Assembly (NCBI GenBank): GCA_003241215.1
Contig: QFOL01000265.1
Location: 1-6,108 of the forward strand
DNA length: 6,108 bases
Origin: Agrobacterium fabrum
GTDB lineage: Bacteria > Pseudomonadota > Alphaproteobacteria > Rhizobiales > Rhizobiaceae
Direction: 5' to 3'
Position 1 is the stretch's first letter; each line of letters opens with the position of its first letter. Under the pieces are notes generated by a model, which had not been told where the DNA came from, did not search any database, and saw nothing but the letters and a program-made list of their open reading frames with translations. The position numbers and the translations under genes were made by a program. This document shows, in pieces, positions 1 to 5,781 of the stretch.

Positions 1-67
1 CCGATACCATCGGGGCCGCTTTTAGGATCGGGCCCGACACTTCTTGATCAACGCAAGGGGCGAAACA
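1..67 (+). other. Leader of exoW; end of an upstream gene not resolved
   Basis: This short stretch precedes exoW. Two forward frames close here (TAG at 23-25, TGA at 45-47), so the 3' end of an upstream gene could lie in it. In S. meliloti the gene before exoW is exoT, a flippase-like transporter. The few residues visible are too short to identify. No promoter is evident, and exoW is probably transcribed from further upstream. The exoW ribosome binding site (AAGGGG, about 53-58) is inside this stretch. Confidence 0.4.
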
Positions 68-1033
68 ATGGCAAGATTTACTGTCGTCATTCCCTACTAC
101 CAAAAGCAGCACGGTGTCCTGGGACGTGCACTCGCATCGGTTTTTGCGCAGACTTACCAGGATTTCGATCTTGTCATCGTCGATGACGAATCGCCATACC
201 CGATCGATCAGGAACTTGCGGAACTTTCGCAGGGTGAGAAAGACCGGATTCTCGTCATTAAACAGGCCAATGCCGGCCCGGGCGGCGCCCGCAACACCGG
301 TCTGGACAATGTGCCTGAAGGCACCGACTATGTCGCCTTTCTCGATTCCGACGATATCTGGACCCCCGATCATCTGCAGAATGCGGCCTTTGCGCTTCAG
401 ACCTATGGCGGCGAGTGCTACTGGGCCTCAATGCAGGCAAGTGACGAATTTTATTATCATTTCGCCATTTCCGAGCTGGAGAAGAATGAGGGTGCGGCGA
501 GGCTTTCCGAGAAGCCGCTGGTGATCGAGCTGCCGGATCTGGCAAGTGTGATGCTGCGCAACTGGAGCTTCCTGCATCTCTCCTGCATGGTGATCGGCCG
601 TGCTATTTTTGATAAAATCCGCTTTGACCCGGCGCTTCGTCTGGCGGCGGAAGACGTGCTGTTTTTCTGCGATTCCATCCTCGCATCGAAGCGCACGCTT
701 CTCTGTGACGACGCCGGTGCGATGCGCGGCATGGGGGTCAATATCTTCCACAGCATCGACAATACCTCGCCGGAATTCCTGCGCCAGCAGTTCAATACCT
801 GGGTGGCGCTCGATACGCTGGAGGGCCGTTTTTCACGCCGGCCGGACGATGTCGCCTCCATCGCTTCCTATAAAAACACGGCGCGCAAACAGGCGCTGTG
901 GAGCCAGGCTGGCAATCTGAAACGGCGCAAGGCGCCCGAATTCGGGCTGCTCCTGAAATGGGCGATGCGCGATCCGGCACTGCTGCGCGCCGCTTTCGAG
1001 CTAGGTGCTGGGAAAATCGTCCGCTCCAGATGA
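68..1033 (+). CDS. exoW: Succinoglycan glucosyltransferase ExoW (GT2 family)
   Basis: A 321-residue family 2 glycosyltransferase with a GT-A fold. In S. meliloti, ExoW (about 319 residues) adds a late glucose of the succinoglycan side chain at the cytoplasmic face of the inner membrane. The N-terminal VVIPYYQ strand (residues 6-12), VDDES (38-42), NAGPGGARNTG (68-78), the metal/nucleotide-sugar motif LDSDD (92-96) and an acidic ED pair (195-196) that could supply the catalytic base all fit GT2. There is no signal peptide, and the C-terminus is basic. I chose the ATG at 68 because AAGGGG lies about 9 bases upstream; the in-frame TTG at 44 has no such site. exoV follows after 52 bases on the same strand, so the two are probably one operon. 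The name rests on family resemblance and on the exoW-exoV-exoU-exoX neighbourhood. Confidence 0.88.
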   Translation: MARFTVVIPYYQKQHGVLGRALASVFAQTYQDFDLVIVDDESPYPIDQELAELSQGEKDRILVIKQANAGPGGARNTGLDNVPEGTDYVAFLDSDDIWTPDHLQNAAFALQTYGGECYWASMQASDEFYYHFAISELEKNEGAARLSEKPLVIELPDLASVMLRNWSFLHLSCMVIGRAIFDKIRFDPALRLAAEDVLFFCDSILASKRTLLCDDAGAMRGMGVNIFHSIDNTSPEFLRQQFNTWVALDTLEGRFSRRPDDVASIASYKNTARKQALWSQAGNLKRRKAPEFGLLLKWAMRDPALLRAAFELGAGKIVRSR

Positions 1034-1085
1034 GCGAATTCTCGCCCGCAAGAATTTATATGTTTTTTCACCCAGGAGTGACCTC

Positions 1086-2054
1086 ATGAAACCTTACCAC
1101 TGGGAATCTCATCACGGAAATTTCGGTGACGATCTCAACCTGTGGCTGTGGGATTTTCTGCTTCCGGGCCTTCGCGATGTGCATGACGACGTCATGCTCG
1201 TTGGCGTCGGCACCGTGCTGAACGATGTTCTTTTGCCCGCAAAGCAGCGCAAGCTGGTGATCGGCAGCGGCTATGGTTATGGCGCGGTGCCGGATACCAG
1301 CACCGAGTTCTGGGATATTCGCTGCGTGCGCGGCGAAAAAACCGCCGCCAAGCTGGGGCTCGCGCCGGAAAAGGGCATTGTCGACCCGGCCGTCATGGTC
1401 ACCGAGATGCCCGATTTCAAAGGCCTGCCGAAGCTCTACAAAAAGACCTTCGTTCCGCACTGGGAATCGGCGGAATTCGGCATGTGGGAAACCGTCTGCG
1501 AACCGGCGGGGCTGACCTATCTCGACCCGCGCGGCGAGGCGAAAGCGGTGATCCGCGCCATCGCCCAGTCGGAATTCATCGTTGCCGAATCCATGCATGG
1601 CGCAATCCTTGCCGATGCCTTCCGCGTGCCATGGGTTGCGGTCAGCACCTCGCCGTCCATCAACAGCTTCAAATGGAGCGACTGGGCCGGCAGCGTGGGT
1701 GTCGAATATCAGCCGCGCTACGTGCCGGTTTCGACCCGCGCCGAGGCGGCGAAAAAGGGCTCGCGCTTCTGGGGCATGAGCTTCCCGCCGCCGCCCGGCC
1801 CCGTCATTGCCGAGACCGGTTCCGTTCCGGCGCATGAAGGCCCGGCGCATGAGGGCGACGTGCTGGTGCGGCCGCAGGAAACGCAGCCCCGCTCATTGCG
1901 CAAACTGGCCAAGCAGGTGCTGGCCGCGCCTTCCACACTGGCGCTCTGGCAGGCAAGCCGCGCGGAGCCGCGTCTCAGCCCGGATGGCCGGCTGGAAGAG
2001 CGCAAGGAGCGTTTCGCCGCCGTTCTGGAAACGGTGAAGCGGGATTACCTCTGA
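1086..2054 (+). CDS. exoV: Succinoglycan polysaccharide pyruvyl transferase ExoV
   Basis: A 322-residue polysaccharide pyruvyl transferase. S. meliloti ExoV (about 316 residues) transfers pyruvate from phosphoenolpyruvate to the terminal glucose of the succinoglycan side chain, forming a ketal; without it the repeat unit is not polymerised. Family signatures are the N-terminal GNFGDDLN (residues 11-18), the Gly-rich VIGSGYGYG (58-66), PHW (124-126), and ESMHGAILADAFRVPWVAV (168-186), whose S-M-H-G core matches the conserved Ser-x-His-Gly region of the family. A Pro-rich stretch (about 234-240) and a duplicated PAHEG (248-257) lie in a variable C-terminal part. The ATG at 1086 has AGGAGTG at 1074-1080 with good spacing. 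An in-frame extension back to 1005 overlaps exoW and lacks a ribosome binding site. It is probably co-transcribed with exoW. Confidence 0.9.
   Translation: MKPYHWESHHGNFGDDLNLWLWDFLLPGLRDVHDDVMLVGVGTVLNDVLLPAKQRKLVIGSGYGYGAVPDTSTEFWDIRCVRGEKTAAKLGLAPEKGIVDPAVMVTEMPDFKGLPKLYKKTFVPHWESAEFGMWETVCEPAGLTYLDPRGEAKAVIRAIAQSEFIVAESMHGAILADAFRVPWVAVSTSPSINSFKWSDWAGSVGVEYQPRYVPVSTRAEAAKKGSRFWGMSFPPPPGPVIAETGSVPAHEGPAHEGDVLVRPQETQPRSLRKLAKQVLAAPSTLALWQASRAEPRLSPDGRLEERKERFAAVLETVKRDYL
1827..1856 (+). repeat. 15-base tandem duplication inside exoV
   Basis: Two adjacent 15-base units (1827-1841 and 1842-1856) encode PAHEG twice and differ only by a synonymous GAA/GAG. They sit in the low-complexity Pro-rich linker near the ExoV C-terminus and keep the frame. 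A recent slippage duplication is the simplest reading. Confidence 0.8.
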
Positions 2055-2070
2055 GGGTGAGGAGTGGATA

Positions 2071-2090
2071 CGGCAGAGAATTTTCTGCCG
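2071..2090 (+). terminator. Hairpin after exoV, possible terminator
   Basis: A perfect 7-bp stem (CGGCAGA at 2071-2077 with TCTGCCG at 2084-2090) encloses a 6-base AT-rich loop, 17 bases past the exoV stop codon. No T-tract follows on either strand, so it is not a canonical intrinsic terminator. It may protect the 3' end or act with the downstream palindromes to separate convergent exoV and exoU transcripts. Confidence 0.4.
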
Positions 2091-2126
2091 CCTCCGCTTC
2101 AGGATGCCGTCCTCTAGGGTCTCTAT

Positions 2127-2213
2127 CGTCATGCTCGGGCCTGTCCCGAGCATCTGCGACCGGCTGATCGTACGATACGCGAGTAGATCCTCGGGACAAG
2201 CCCGAGGATGACG
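2127..2213. repeat. Palindromic intergenic repeat with two mirrored hairpins
   Basis: An 87-base inverted repeat lies between the convergent exoV and exoU. The outer arms (from CGTCAT at 2127 and ending ATGACG at 2213) are inverted copies with a few mismatches. Each arm is itself a perfect 9-bp hairpin with a 5-base loop: ATGCTCGGG/CCCGAGCAT (2131-2153) and ATCCTCGGG/CCCGAGGAT (2187-2209). Near the centre is the 10-base palindrome ATCGTACGAT (2167-2176). The CTCGGG...CCCGAG core resembles short palindromic repeats dispersed between genes in rhizobia (RIME-like elements). I infer this class; copy number elsewhere cannot be seen here. It may also act as a bidirectional transcript end. Confidence 0.75.
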
Positions 2214-2243
2214 GCGAGGAATTGGCGCAGGTCGTCTTTTCCC

Positions 2244-3233
2244 TTACGAAACCGGCGTACCATCCAGCAGGTAACGCACATCCCGCACCGGCGGCGATTT
2301 GCGAAACCGGGCGGTCTTGTCGCTCCAGATGCCGCGCGTGATGGCGGGCAGGGCGGGCAGCCGCGCAAGGGCATGGCTCAGCGCGCCGCCCATGCCCTTC
2401 TGCTTTTTCGTATCGAGAAAATGGCGAAGCTCGAATTTGGCGCGGATGTGTTTTTCATGTTCGCGCAGGATCGCCGTTTCCTCTGCCGAGAGCCGGCAAC
2501 CGGCGAGAATGGCCTTGTCCGCCTCATATAGGCGGCGAAGATCTTCGGTGCGATGGCGGCCGCTCAGCGAGTTGCCGCGCACGATCGCACCGTAACCGCA
2601 ATGGCGGATGACCTTGTAACGCGCACCGGCGGCCAAGGCCCGCACGTAAAGCTCGTAATCCTCGCCGAGCCGCAGGCCGTCATCGTAACGCAGTGCATGT
2701 TTGTCGAGAAAAGCGCGGCGTATGACCGGCTTCAGAAACCCGGTTTCCCCGCGTTCGACGCCGGGCCTGGAAATATTGCCTTCGACGAATTCGGTGAGCG
2801 ACAGAAACCGCGCCTGCGGTTCGAAACGGGCCGGCTGCATGGAGGATGCGCCGGGGACCGATTGCTGGATGAAGGCGATATTGTCGGCCACGAGGTCCCA
2901 GTCGTCATCGGCCAGCATGGCGGCGAAACGACCTCGGAAAAAGAAGTCGTCCGCATCGAGAATGCTGATGAGCGGCGCCGATGAGATCGAGATGGCGTGA
3001 TTGCGTGCGGCCGAAGGGCCGCGATTGACATCGAATCGCACGACCCGCAGACGTCCCGTGCCGTCATCCGCCGCATGCGCCACATCGCTCGTCGTATCGG
3101 TTGAACCGTCGTCGATGACCACGACTTCCCCGACCTCCGGTTCCACAAGGGCGGAGCGTATGGCGATGTCGATGGTTTCGGATGCGTTTTTCGCAGCGAT
3201 GATGACGCAAATGGGCTGTGAACCGCTCACCAT
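2244..3233 (-). CDS. exoU: Succinoglycan glucosyltransferase ExoU (GT2 family)
   Basis: A 329-residue family 2 glycosyltransferase. In S. meliloti, ExoU adds the sixth sugar of the octasaccharide, before ExoW acts. Motifs are VIIAAKN (residues 10-16), VIDDGSTD (39-46), NRGPSAARNHA (70-80), LDADDFF (92-98) and the acidic LGEDYELYVRAL (189-200), a classical GT2 arrangement. The ATG at 3233 is preceded by GAAGGA (3240-3245 on the minus strand) with a 6-base gap; an in-frame TTG at 3257 would lengthen it by 8 residues but has no ribosome binding site. It is on the strand opposite to exoWV and 110 bases downstream of exoX, with no convincing promoter in that gap, so read-through from exoX is plausible. 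ExoO is a close paralogue in this pathway. The position beside exoV favours ExoU. Confidence 0.83.
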   Translation of the reverse strand: MVSGSQPICVIIAAKNASETIDIAIRSALVEPEVGEVVVIDDGSTDTTSDVAHAADDGTGRLRVVRFDVNRGPSAARNHAISISSAPLISILDADDFFFRGRFAAMLADDDWDLVADNIAFIQQSVPGASSMQPARFEPQARFLSLTEFVEGNISRPGVERGETGFLKPVIRRAFLDKHALRYDDGLRLGEDYELYVRALAAGARYKVIRHCGYGAIVRGNSLSGRHRTEDLRRLYEADKAILAGCRLSAEETAILREHEKHIRAKFELRHFLDTKKQKGMGGALSHALARLPALPAITRGIWSDKTARFRKSPPVRDVRYLLDGTPVS

Positions 3234-3343
3234 GTCTTGTCCTTCTGCTTTGACCAACCGTCAGGATTTGGCCAGCAGAAAGTGTCACGGGTGTGGATGC
3301 AAGCGATTTTTTTGCGACGCAATAAATGAAGCTGTGTGAAAGC

Positions 3344-3622
3344 TCACATGTCGGTCAGTTTGGCTCCATGCGGCGGGGCGCTCTTTACCGTATCCGCTGT
3401 CATGGTCTCGGCGTTGCGATCACGCGAGAAGGTTTCGCGCATCCGCCGCTTTTCCCGGGAGACCAGAACCAGAATCCCAATAAAATAACCGACTTGCAGA
3501 ATGACGGCACAGATGAGGGTCTGGATAAATGCCGTATAGAAGGAACCGTGGATGAAATATGTGGCAACCGCAAAGACAAGCAATGCACCGATCATGCTGA
3601 AAAAAACACGAGGTGCATACAT
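3344..3622 (-). CDS. exoX: Exopolysaccharide production repressor ExoX (SyrA/ExoX family)
   Basis: A 92-residue inner-membrane protein. Two hydrophobic segments (about residues 6-24 and 31-54) surround a short polar turn (HGSFYT), followed by a basic charged tail beginning SREKRRMRE (55-63). The core TLICAVILQVGYFIGILVLV (35-54) matches what I recall of the ExoX/SyrA family. In S. meliloti, ExoX is about 98 residues and lowers succinoglycan synthesis post-translationally, apparently through the first glycosyltransferase ExoY. The ATG at 3622 has an exceptionally good GGGAGGAG site (3629-3636) with a 6-base gap. A longer reading back to 3820 would add a basic, non-conserved leader and would cross the promoter, so I reject it. 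exoU follows on the same strand. SyrA, a same-family activator, is the alternative, but the exo neighbourhood favours ExoX. Confidence 0.8.
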   Translation of the reverse strand: MYAPRVFFSMIGALLVFAVATYFIHGSFYTAFIQTLICAVILQVGYFIGILVLVSREKRRMRETFSRDRNAETMTADTVKSAPPHGAKLTDM

Positions 3623-3689
3623 GGTGCTCTCCTCCCGAGAACGATTTCTCCATTTTTGGCTGCGCTGCGGCATTTTTTTCTTTGCAAGA

Positions 3690-3718
3690 AATATACGATG
3701 AGACCGGTGCTGTTTCAA
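3690..3718 (-). promoter_or_regulatory. Sigma70-like promoter of exoX
   Basis: On the minus strand, TTGAAA (3718-3713) and TATATT (3695-3690) are separated by exactly 17 bases. Each differs from the consensus at one position. Transcription would begin near 3683, giving a leader of about 60 bases before the exoX ATG. A small hairpin (GAGAA/TTCTC) in the leader lies directly before the Shine-Dalgarno sequence. Confidence 0.65.
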
Positions 3719-3902
3719 CACACATATACTTCTTCTAACTCCTGCGGCATGAAATTTCGGTAATCTTGATTGGTAAATTGCTTGGTAATCGATGGCTTCC
3801 CCCAATCGGGGCTGCATCACCGGGCAATTTCATGCTTTTGAGAGGCATAAAATCCTTCTCTTGCGGCCATTATTGGCTGTCTGACCCCCTCTGCAGACTT
3901 CG

Positions 3903-3938
3903 TTAACCATCTCGCCTTTAAAAAGTCGGTATTGATTC
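3903..3938 (+). promoter_or_regulatory. CtrA-like half site and GANTC methylation site
   Basis: TTAACCAT (3903-3910) matches the half-site form of the alphaproteobacterial CtrA binding motif. GATTC (3934-3938) is a GANTC site for the CcrM methyltransferase. Both lie within 60 bases upstream of the GTG at 3962. A second TTAA follows at 3918, but its 11-base spacing is not the canonical 7. Single short motifs like these occur by chance, so cell-cycle control is only a possibility. Confidence 0.3.
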
Positions 3939-3961
3939 CTCAGCAAGAGCAAGGTGCCCGC

Positions 3962-4228
3962 GTGACAACGAGTTCAGAAGTAATCGCCTTTCCGGCAAAG
4001 AACCGCATTGCCGACGTAAAAAGATGTGCAACCATGCTCGACCGGCTGCATGGTGTGGAGGCGAATGATTTCTGGCGCAGGGAGTGCCGCGAACTGGCCG
4101 CCCGTCTGACGGCGCTTGGCTATGAGGACGCCGCCATGCGGCGCGAGGTCATGGAGTTTCAAAACGCGGTGCAGGCGGAATTATGGGCGGTTGACGCTGC
4201 GCCCGAGGCACGTCGCGACAGCCATTGA
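3962..4228 (+). CDS. Small DUF6074-like protein of unknown function
   Basis: An 88-residue cytoplasmic protein resembling the small rhizobial DUF6074 family. The N-terminal VIAFPAKNR (residues 7-15) and the helical stretch with FWRRECRELAARL (37-49) and REVMEFQNAVQAEL (61-74) are the family-like parts. No membrane segment, catalytic motif or known fold is evident, and the function is unknown. The start is the GTG at 3962: AAGG at 3951-3954 gives good spacing, and the family-like motif begins six residues in. An in-frame TTG at 3932 lacks a ribosome binding site. It is divergent from exoX and convergent with the TPR lipoprotein gene, from which a shared terminator separates it. It appears monocistronic. 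Confidence 0.7.
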   Translation: MTTSSEVIAFPAKNRIADVKRCATMLDRLHGVEANDFWRRECRELAARLTALGYEDAAMRREVMEFQNAVQAELWAVDAAPEARRDSH

Positions 4229-4246
4229 GGTTTCAGCGTTTCCCAT

Positions 4247-4281
4247 AAAAAAGCCGGCTGGTGTTCACCGCCGGCTTTTTT
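4247..4281. terminator. Bidirectional intrinsic terminator
   Basis: GCCGGC (4253-4258) pairs with GCCGGC (4270-4275), flanked by an A run (4247-4252) and a T run (4276-4281). The full 12-bp stem AAAAAAGCCGGC/GCCGGCTTTTTT ends in a T-tract whichever strand is read. GG/CC inside the loop can pair further. It lies 18 bases after the DUF6074-like stop codon and 18 bases after the stop of the convergent TPR gene, so it should serve both. Confidence 0.92.
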
Positions 4282-4299
4282 GTTTGCTTCTCTTCGCAC

Positions 4300-5196
4300 T
4301 CAGGAGGCGCCGGCGCCGCGTGTACGGGCAACGCCGTCGAGCGCCGGCTTGTATTTCGGGTCGAGCCGGGCCGCATGCCCATAGGACTTGGCGGCCTTGG
4401 CCATCTCGCCGCGACGCTCATAAACAAGCGCCTGGTTGGCCCAGGATTCCGCCACATTGCCGTCCAGTGAGATGGCGTGGTTGAAATCGGCAAAGGCGTT
4501 TTCGTCGTCATTCAGCGCGACATAAGAAAGGCCGCGGCCGTTATAGGGTTCCGGCGAAGTCGAGGAGAGCGAGATCGCCTTGGAGAAGTCCTCGATGGCC
4601 TGGGCATGCTGGTTGCGCAGCTGGTAGATCAGGCCGCGATTGTGCCAGGCGCGTCCGTCGGTGGTTTCAAGCTCGATGGCGCGGGAGAAGTCGTTGAAGG
4701 CTTCGTCGACGCGTCCGGACTGGCGGTAAAGATTGCCGCGGCCGATCAGCGCCACATCGTAGCTGGGATTGATCTGCAGGGCGGCGTTGTAATCCTGCAG
4801 GGCCTGCTGCTGTTGCCCGGTATTGCGGTAGACCAGCGCGCGGTTGGCATAGGCCTGGTAGAAGCGCGGGTTCAGCTGCAGCGCCTTGTTGAAATCCTCG
4901 ATGGCGCGGCGCGAATCGCCGGCGCGTCCGTAAGCCGAGCCTCGAACGTTGTAGCCTTCCGGATCCTGCGGATTGGCGTTGATGACCGAGGTGAGCGAGG
5001 CGATGTTTTCCTGCGAGCCCTGGGCGCGGTCGATCCTGAACACATCTTCCGTCTGGTTGGATGTCGCGCAGCCGGAAAGACCGGCCAGAACAGTGCAGAT
5101 GACCAGAGAAGCGCGGAACCCTCTGTTGCTTTTTAATGGCACCCGACGCGCGGAAGCATCGGAGTTTTTCACAACACAGGCGTCGACAGCGATCAT
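4300..5196 (-). CDS. TPR-repeat lipoprotein
   Basis: A 298-residue predicted lipoprotein. A basic stretch (residues 17-28) and a hydrophobic segment (31-42) lead to the lipobox LSGC, with Cys43 as the lipidation site; Ala at +2 would suit outer-membrane sorting. Six consecutive 34-residue TPR units follow (79-112, 113-146, 147-180, 181-214, 215-248, 249-282), with the usual W/Y-G-Y-A-F-A-P pattern, e.g. RGSAYGRAGDSRRAIEDF. It is therefore a periplasm-facing protein-interaction scaffold, NlpI-like in design; partners are unknown. I chose the ATG at 5196, with AGGGA about 11 bases upstream. A GTG at 5142 would give a more typical 25-residue signal peptide but lacks a ribosome binding site, and an extension to 5304 looks non-coding. 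It lies downstream of the rpsU remnant on the same strand. Confidence 0.82.
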   Translation of the reverse strand: MIAVDACVVKNSDASARRVPLKSNRGFRASLVICTVLAGLSGCATSNQTEDVFRIDRAQGSQENIASLTSVINANPQDPEGYNVRGSAYGRAGDSRRAIEDFNKALQLNPRFYQAYANRALVYRNTGQQQQALQDYNAALQINPSYDVALIGRGNLYRQSGRVDEAFNDFSRAIELETTDGRAWHNRGLIYQLRNQHAQAIEDFSKAISLSSTSPEPYNGRGLSYVALNDDENAFADFNHAISLDGNVAESWANQALVYERRGEMAKAAKSYGHAARLDPKYKPALDGVARTRGAGAS

Positions 5197-5273
5197 TCGG
5201 TGTGGGTTCCCTCGCAGGCCGGTCTCACGGTCGTTCTCAAGAACTTTCTCCGGCCACAAACACAAAGAGCGGC

Positions 5274-5288
5274 GGCGAATTGTTCGCC
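5274..5288. other. Small perfect hairpin upstream of the TPR gene
   Basis: GGCGAA (5274-5279) and TTCGCC (5283-5288) form a 6-bp stem with a 3-base loop. It lies between the rpsU remnant and the TPR gene, in the leader of the latter if they are co-transcribed. No T-tract follows it. Another partial palindrome, GTTCT-CA-AGAAC, is at 5233-5244. Role unknown. Confidence 0.35.
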
Positions 5289-5329
5289 CCCGCCCAACAA
5301 GCATTCAAAAACGTCCAAAAGACGGCCTA

Positions 5330-5507
5330 TTAACGGCCTGCGCGGGGGCCTGCAACCAGACCTTCGCGCTGTGCACGCTTGCGTGCCAGCTTGCGAACGC
5401 GGCGAACGGCTTCAGCCTTTTCGCGAGCGCGCTTCTGGGAGGGCTTTTCGTTTCTTCAGGGCGCGGAGCGCCTGATCAACGTTATTGTCGCGGACTAGTA
5501 CCTGCAC
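5330..5507 (-). pseudogene. rpsU: Ribosomal protein S21 gene, internally deleted and frameshifted
   Basis: From the GTG at 5507 the minus strand encodes [19 protein letters not shown], the exact start expected of an alphaproteobacterial S21. From 5449 to the TAA at 5332-5330, a different frame encodes [18 protein letters not shown] and the Arg/Lys-rich end finishing in GPRAGR, the normal S21 C-terminus. The middle, normally about 17 residues (KMQREGIFREM...GHY), is missing. An intact gene of 75 codons plus stop would be 228 bases and 178 are present, so about 50 bases are lost at the 5450/5451 junction. Reading from the GTG stops at TGA (5414-5412) after 31 residues. S21 helps the 30S subunit select initiation sites, and rhizobia usually carry more than one rpsU, which would allow loss. 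AAAGGA about 11-16 bases upstream of the GTG survives. Confidence 0.85.
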
Positions 5508-5781
5508 GTTAAACCCGTTCCTTTAGTTTGGTTATCTTGCTGTGTGAATAAAGGCATTCGCACGCAAACAAAAAGTGGTTCATCCGGCTGTTGAGCCGGG
5601 CGATTGGTGACGTGCAATAACAGATCATTTGCAGCAAGTCCAGCCGGTAGCGCATATTCAGCCACAAAATGCGCGCCGTCCCGCAATCTTTCGGCCATGT
5701 CGAAACAAAACCATTGCCGCGTCGCAAAATGGATATTGCCTCCCATCCCGATTTGCCATGTGTATGATACGGGCCGGGGCT
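5508..5781. promoter_or_regulatory. Divergent intergenic region between rpsU remnant and soxB
   Basis: About 274 bases with no convincing gene. It contains the surviving S21 ribosome binding site and a hairpin CCGGCT-GTTG-AGCCGG (5584-5599). Reading frames crossing it on the minus strand extend into soxB and look like shadows of it. I see no sigma70 promoter of good quality for either neighbour. If the soxB start is at 5758 instead of 5782, the right end of this region is coding. Confidence 0.4.

Larger units (their letters stand above)
3623..3961. promoter_or_regulatory. Divergent regulatory region between exoX and the DUF6074-like gene
   Basis: A gene-free stretch of 339 bases, more AT-rich than the coding regions. 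It holds the exoX promoter and leader at its left end and the leader of the divergent small gene at its right end. Between them are three spaced GGTAA motifs (3759, 3772, 3784), a perfect 10-bp inverted repeat GCATGAAATT/AATTTCATGC (3747-3756 and 3826-3835), a CCCC-AATC-GGGG hairpin (3800-3811) and an imperfect GTCTG/CAGAC pair (3879-3898). No ORF with a ribosome binding site or family resemblance is seen. The density of symmetric elements suggests regulator binding, but no regulator is identified. Confidence 0.5.

Noticed and set aside
1068..1850. Long minus-strand ORF (260 residues) opposite exoV
   Set aside because: It lies wholly over exoV, which has strong family motifs and a good ribosome binding site. 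The antisense product is His/Arg/Gly-rich with no recognisable family, as expected of a shadow in GC-rich DNA.
3307..3322. TTGCGACGCAA palindrome beside a T run as a terminator for exoX
   Set aside because: The possible stem is only 4 bp. On the plus strand the T run precedes the hairpin, and on the minus strand it reads as an A run after the hairpin, so neither orientation makes an intrinsic terminator.
3623..3820. N-terminal extension of ExoX up to 3820
   Set aside because: The extension lacks a ribosome binding site, is not family-like, and would cover the TTGAAA/TATATT promoter. The ATG at 3622 has a near-ideal GGGAGGAG.
3732..3837. CRISPR-like spacing of short repeats upstream of exoX
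   Set aside because: The repeated unit is only five bases, with 12-13-base periodicity and no conserved longer repeat. It does not resemble a CRISPR array.
4477..5136. Plus-strand ORF (219 residues) opposite the TPR gene
   Set aside because: It is the complement of regular 34-residue TPR repeats, which yields long open antisense frames. The regular V/G/I/D pattern is an echo of the repeats.
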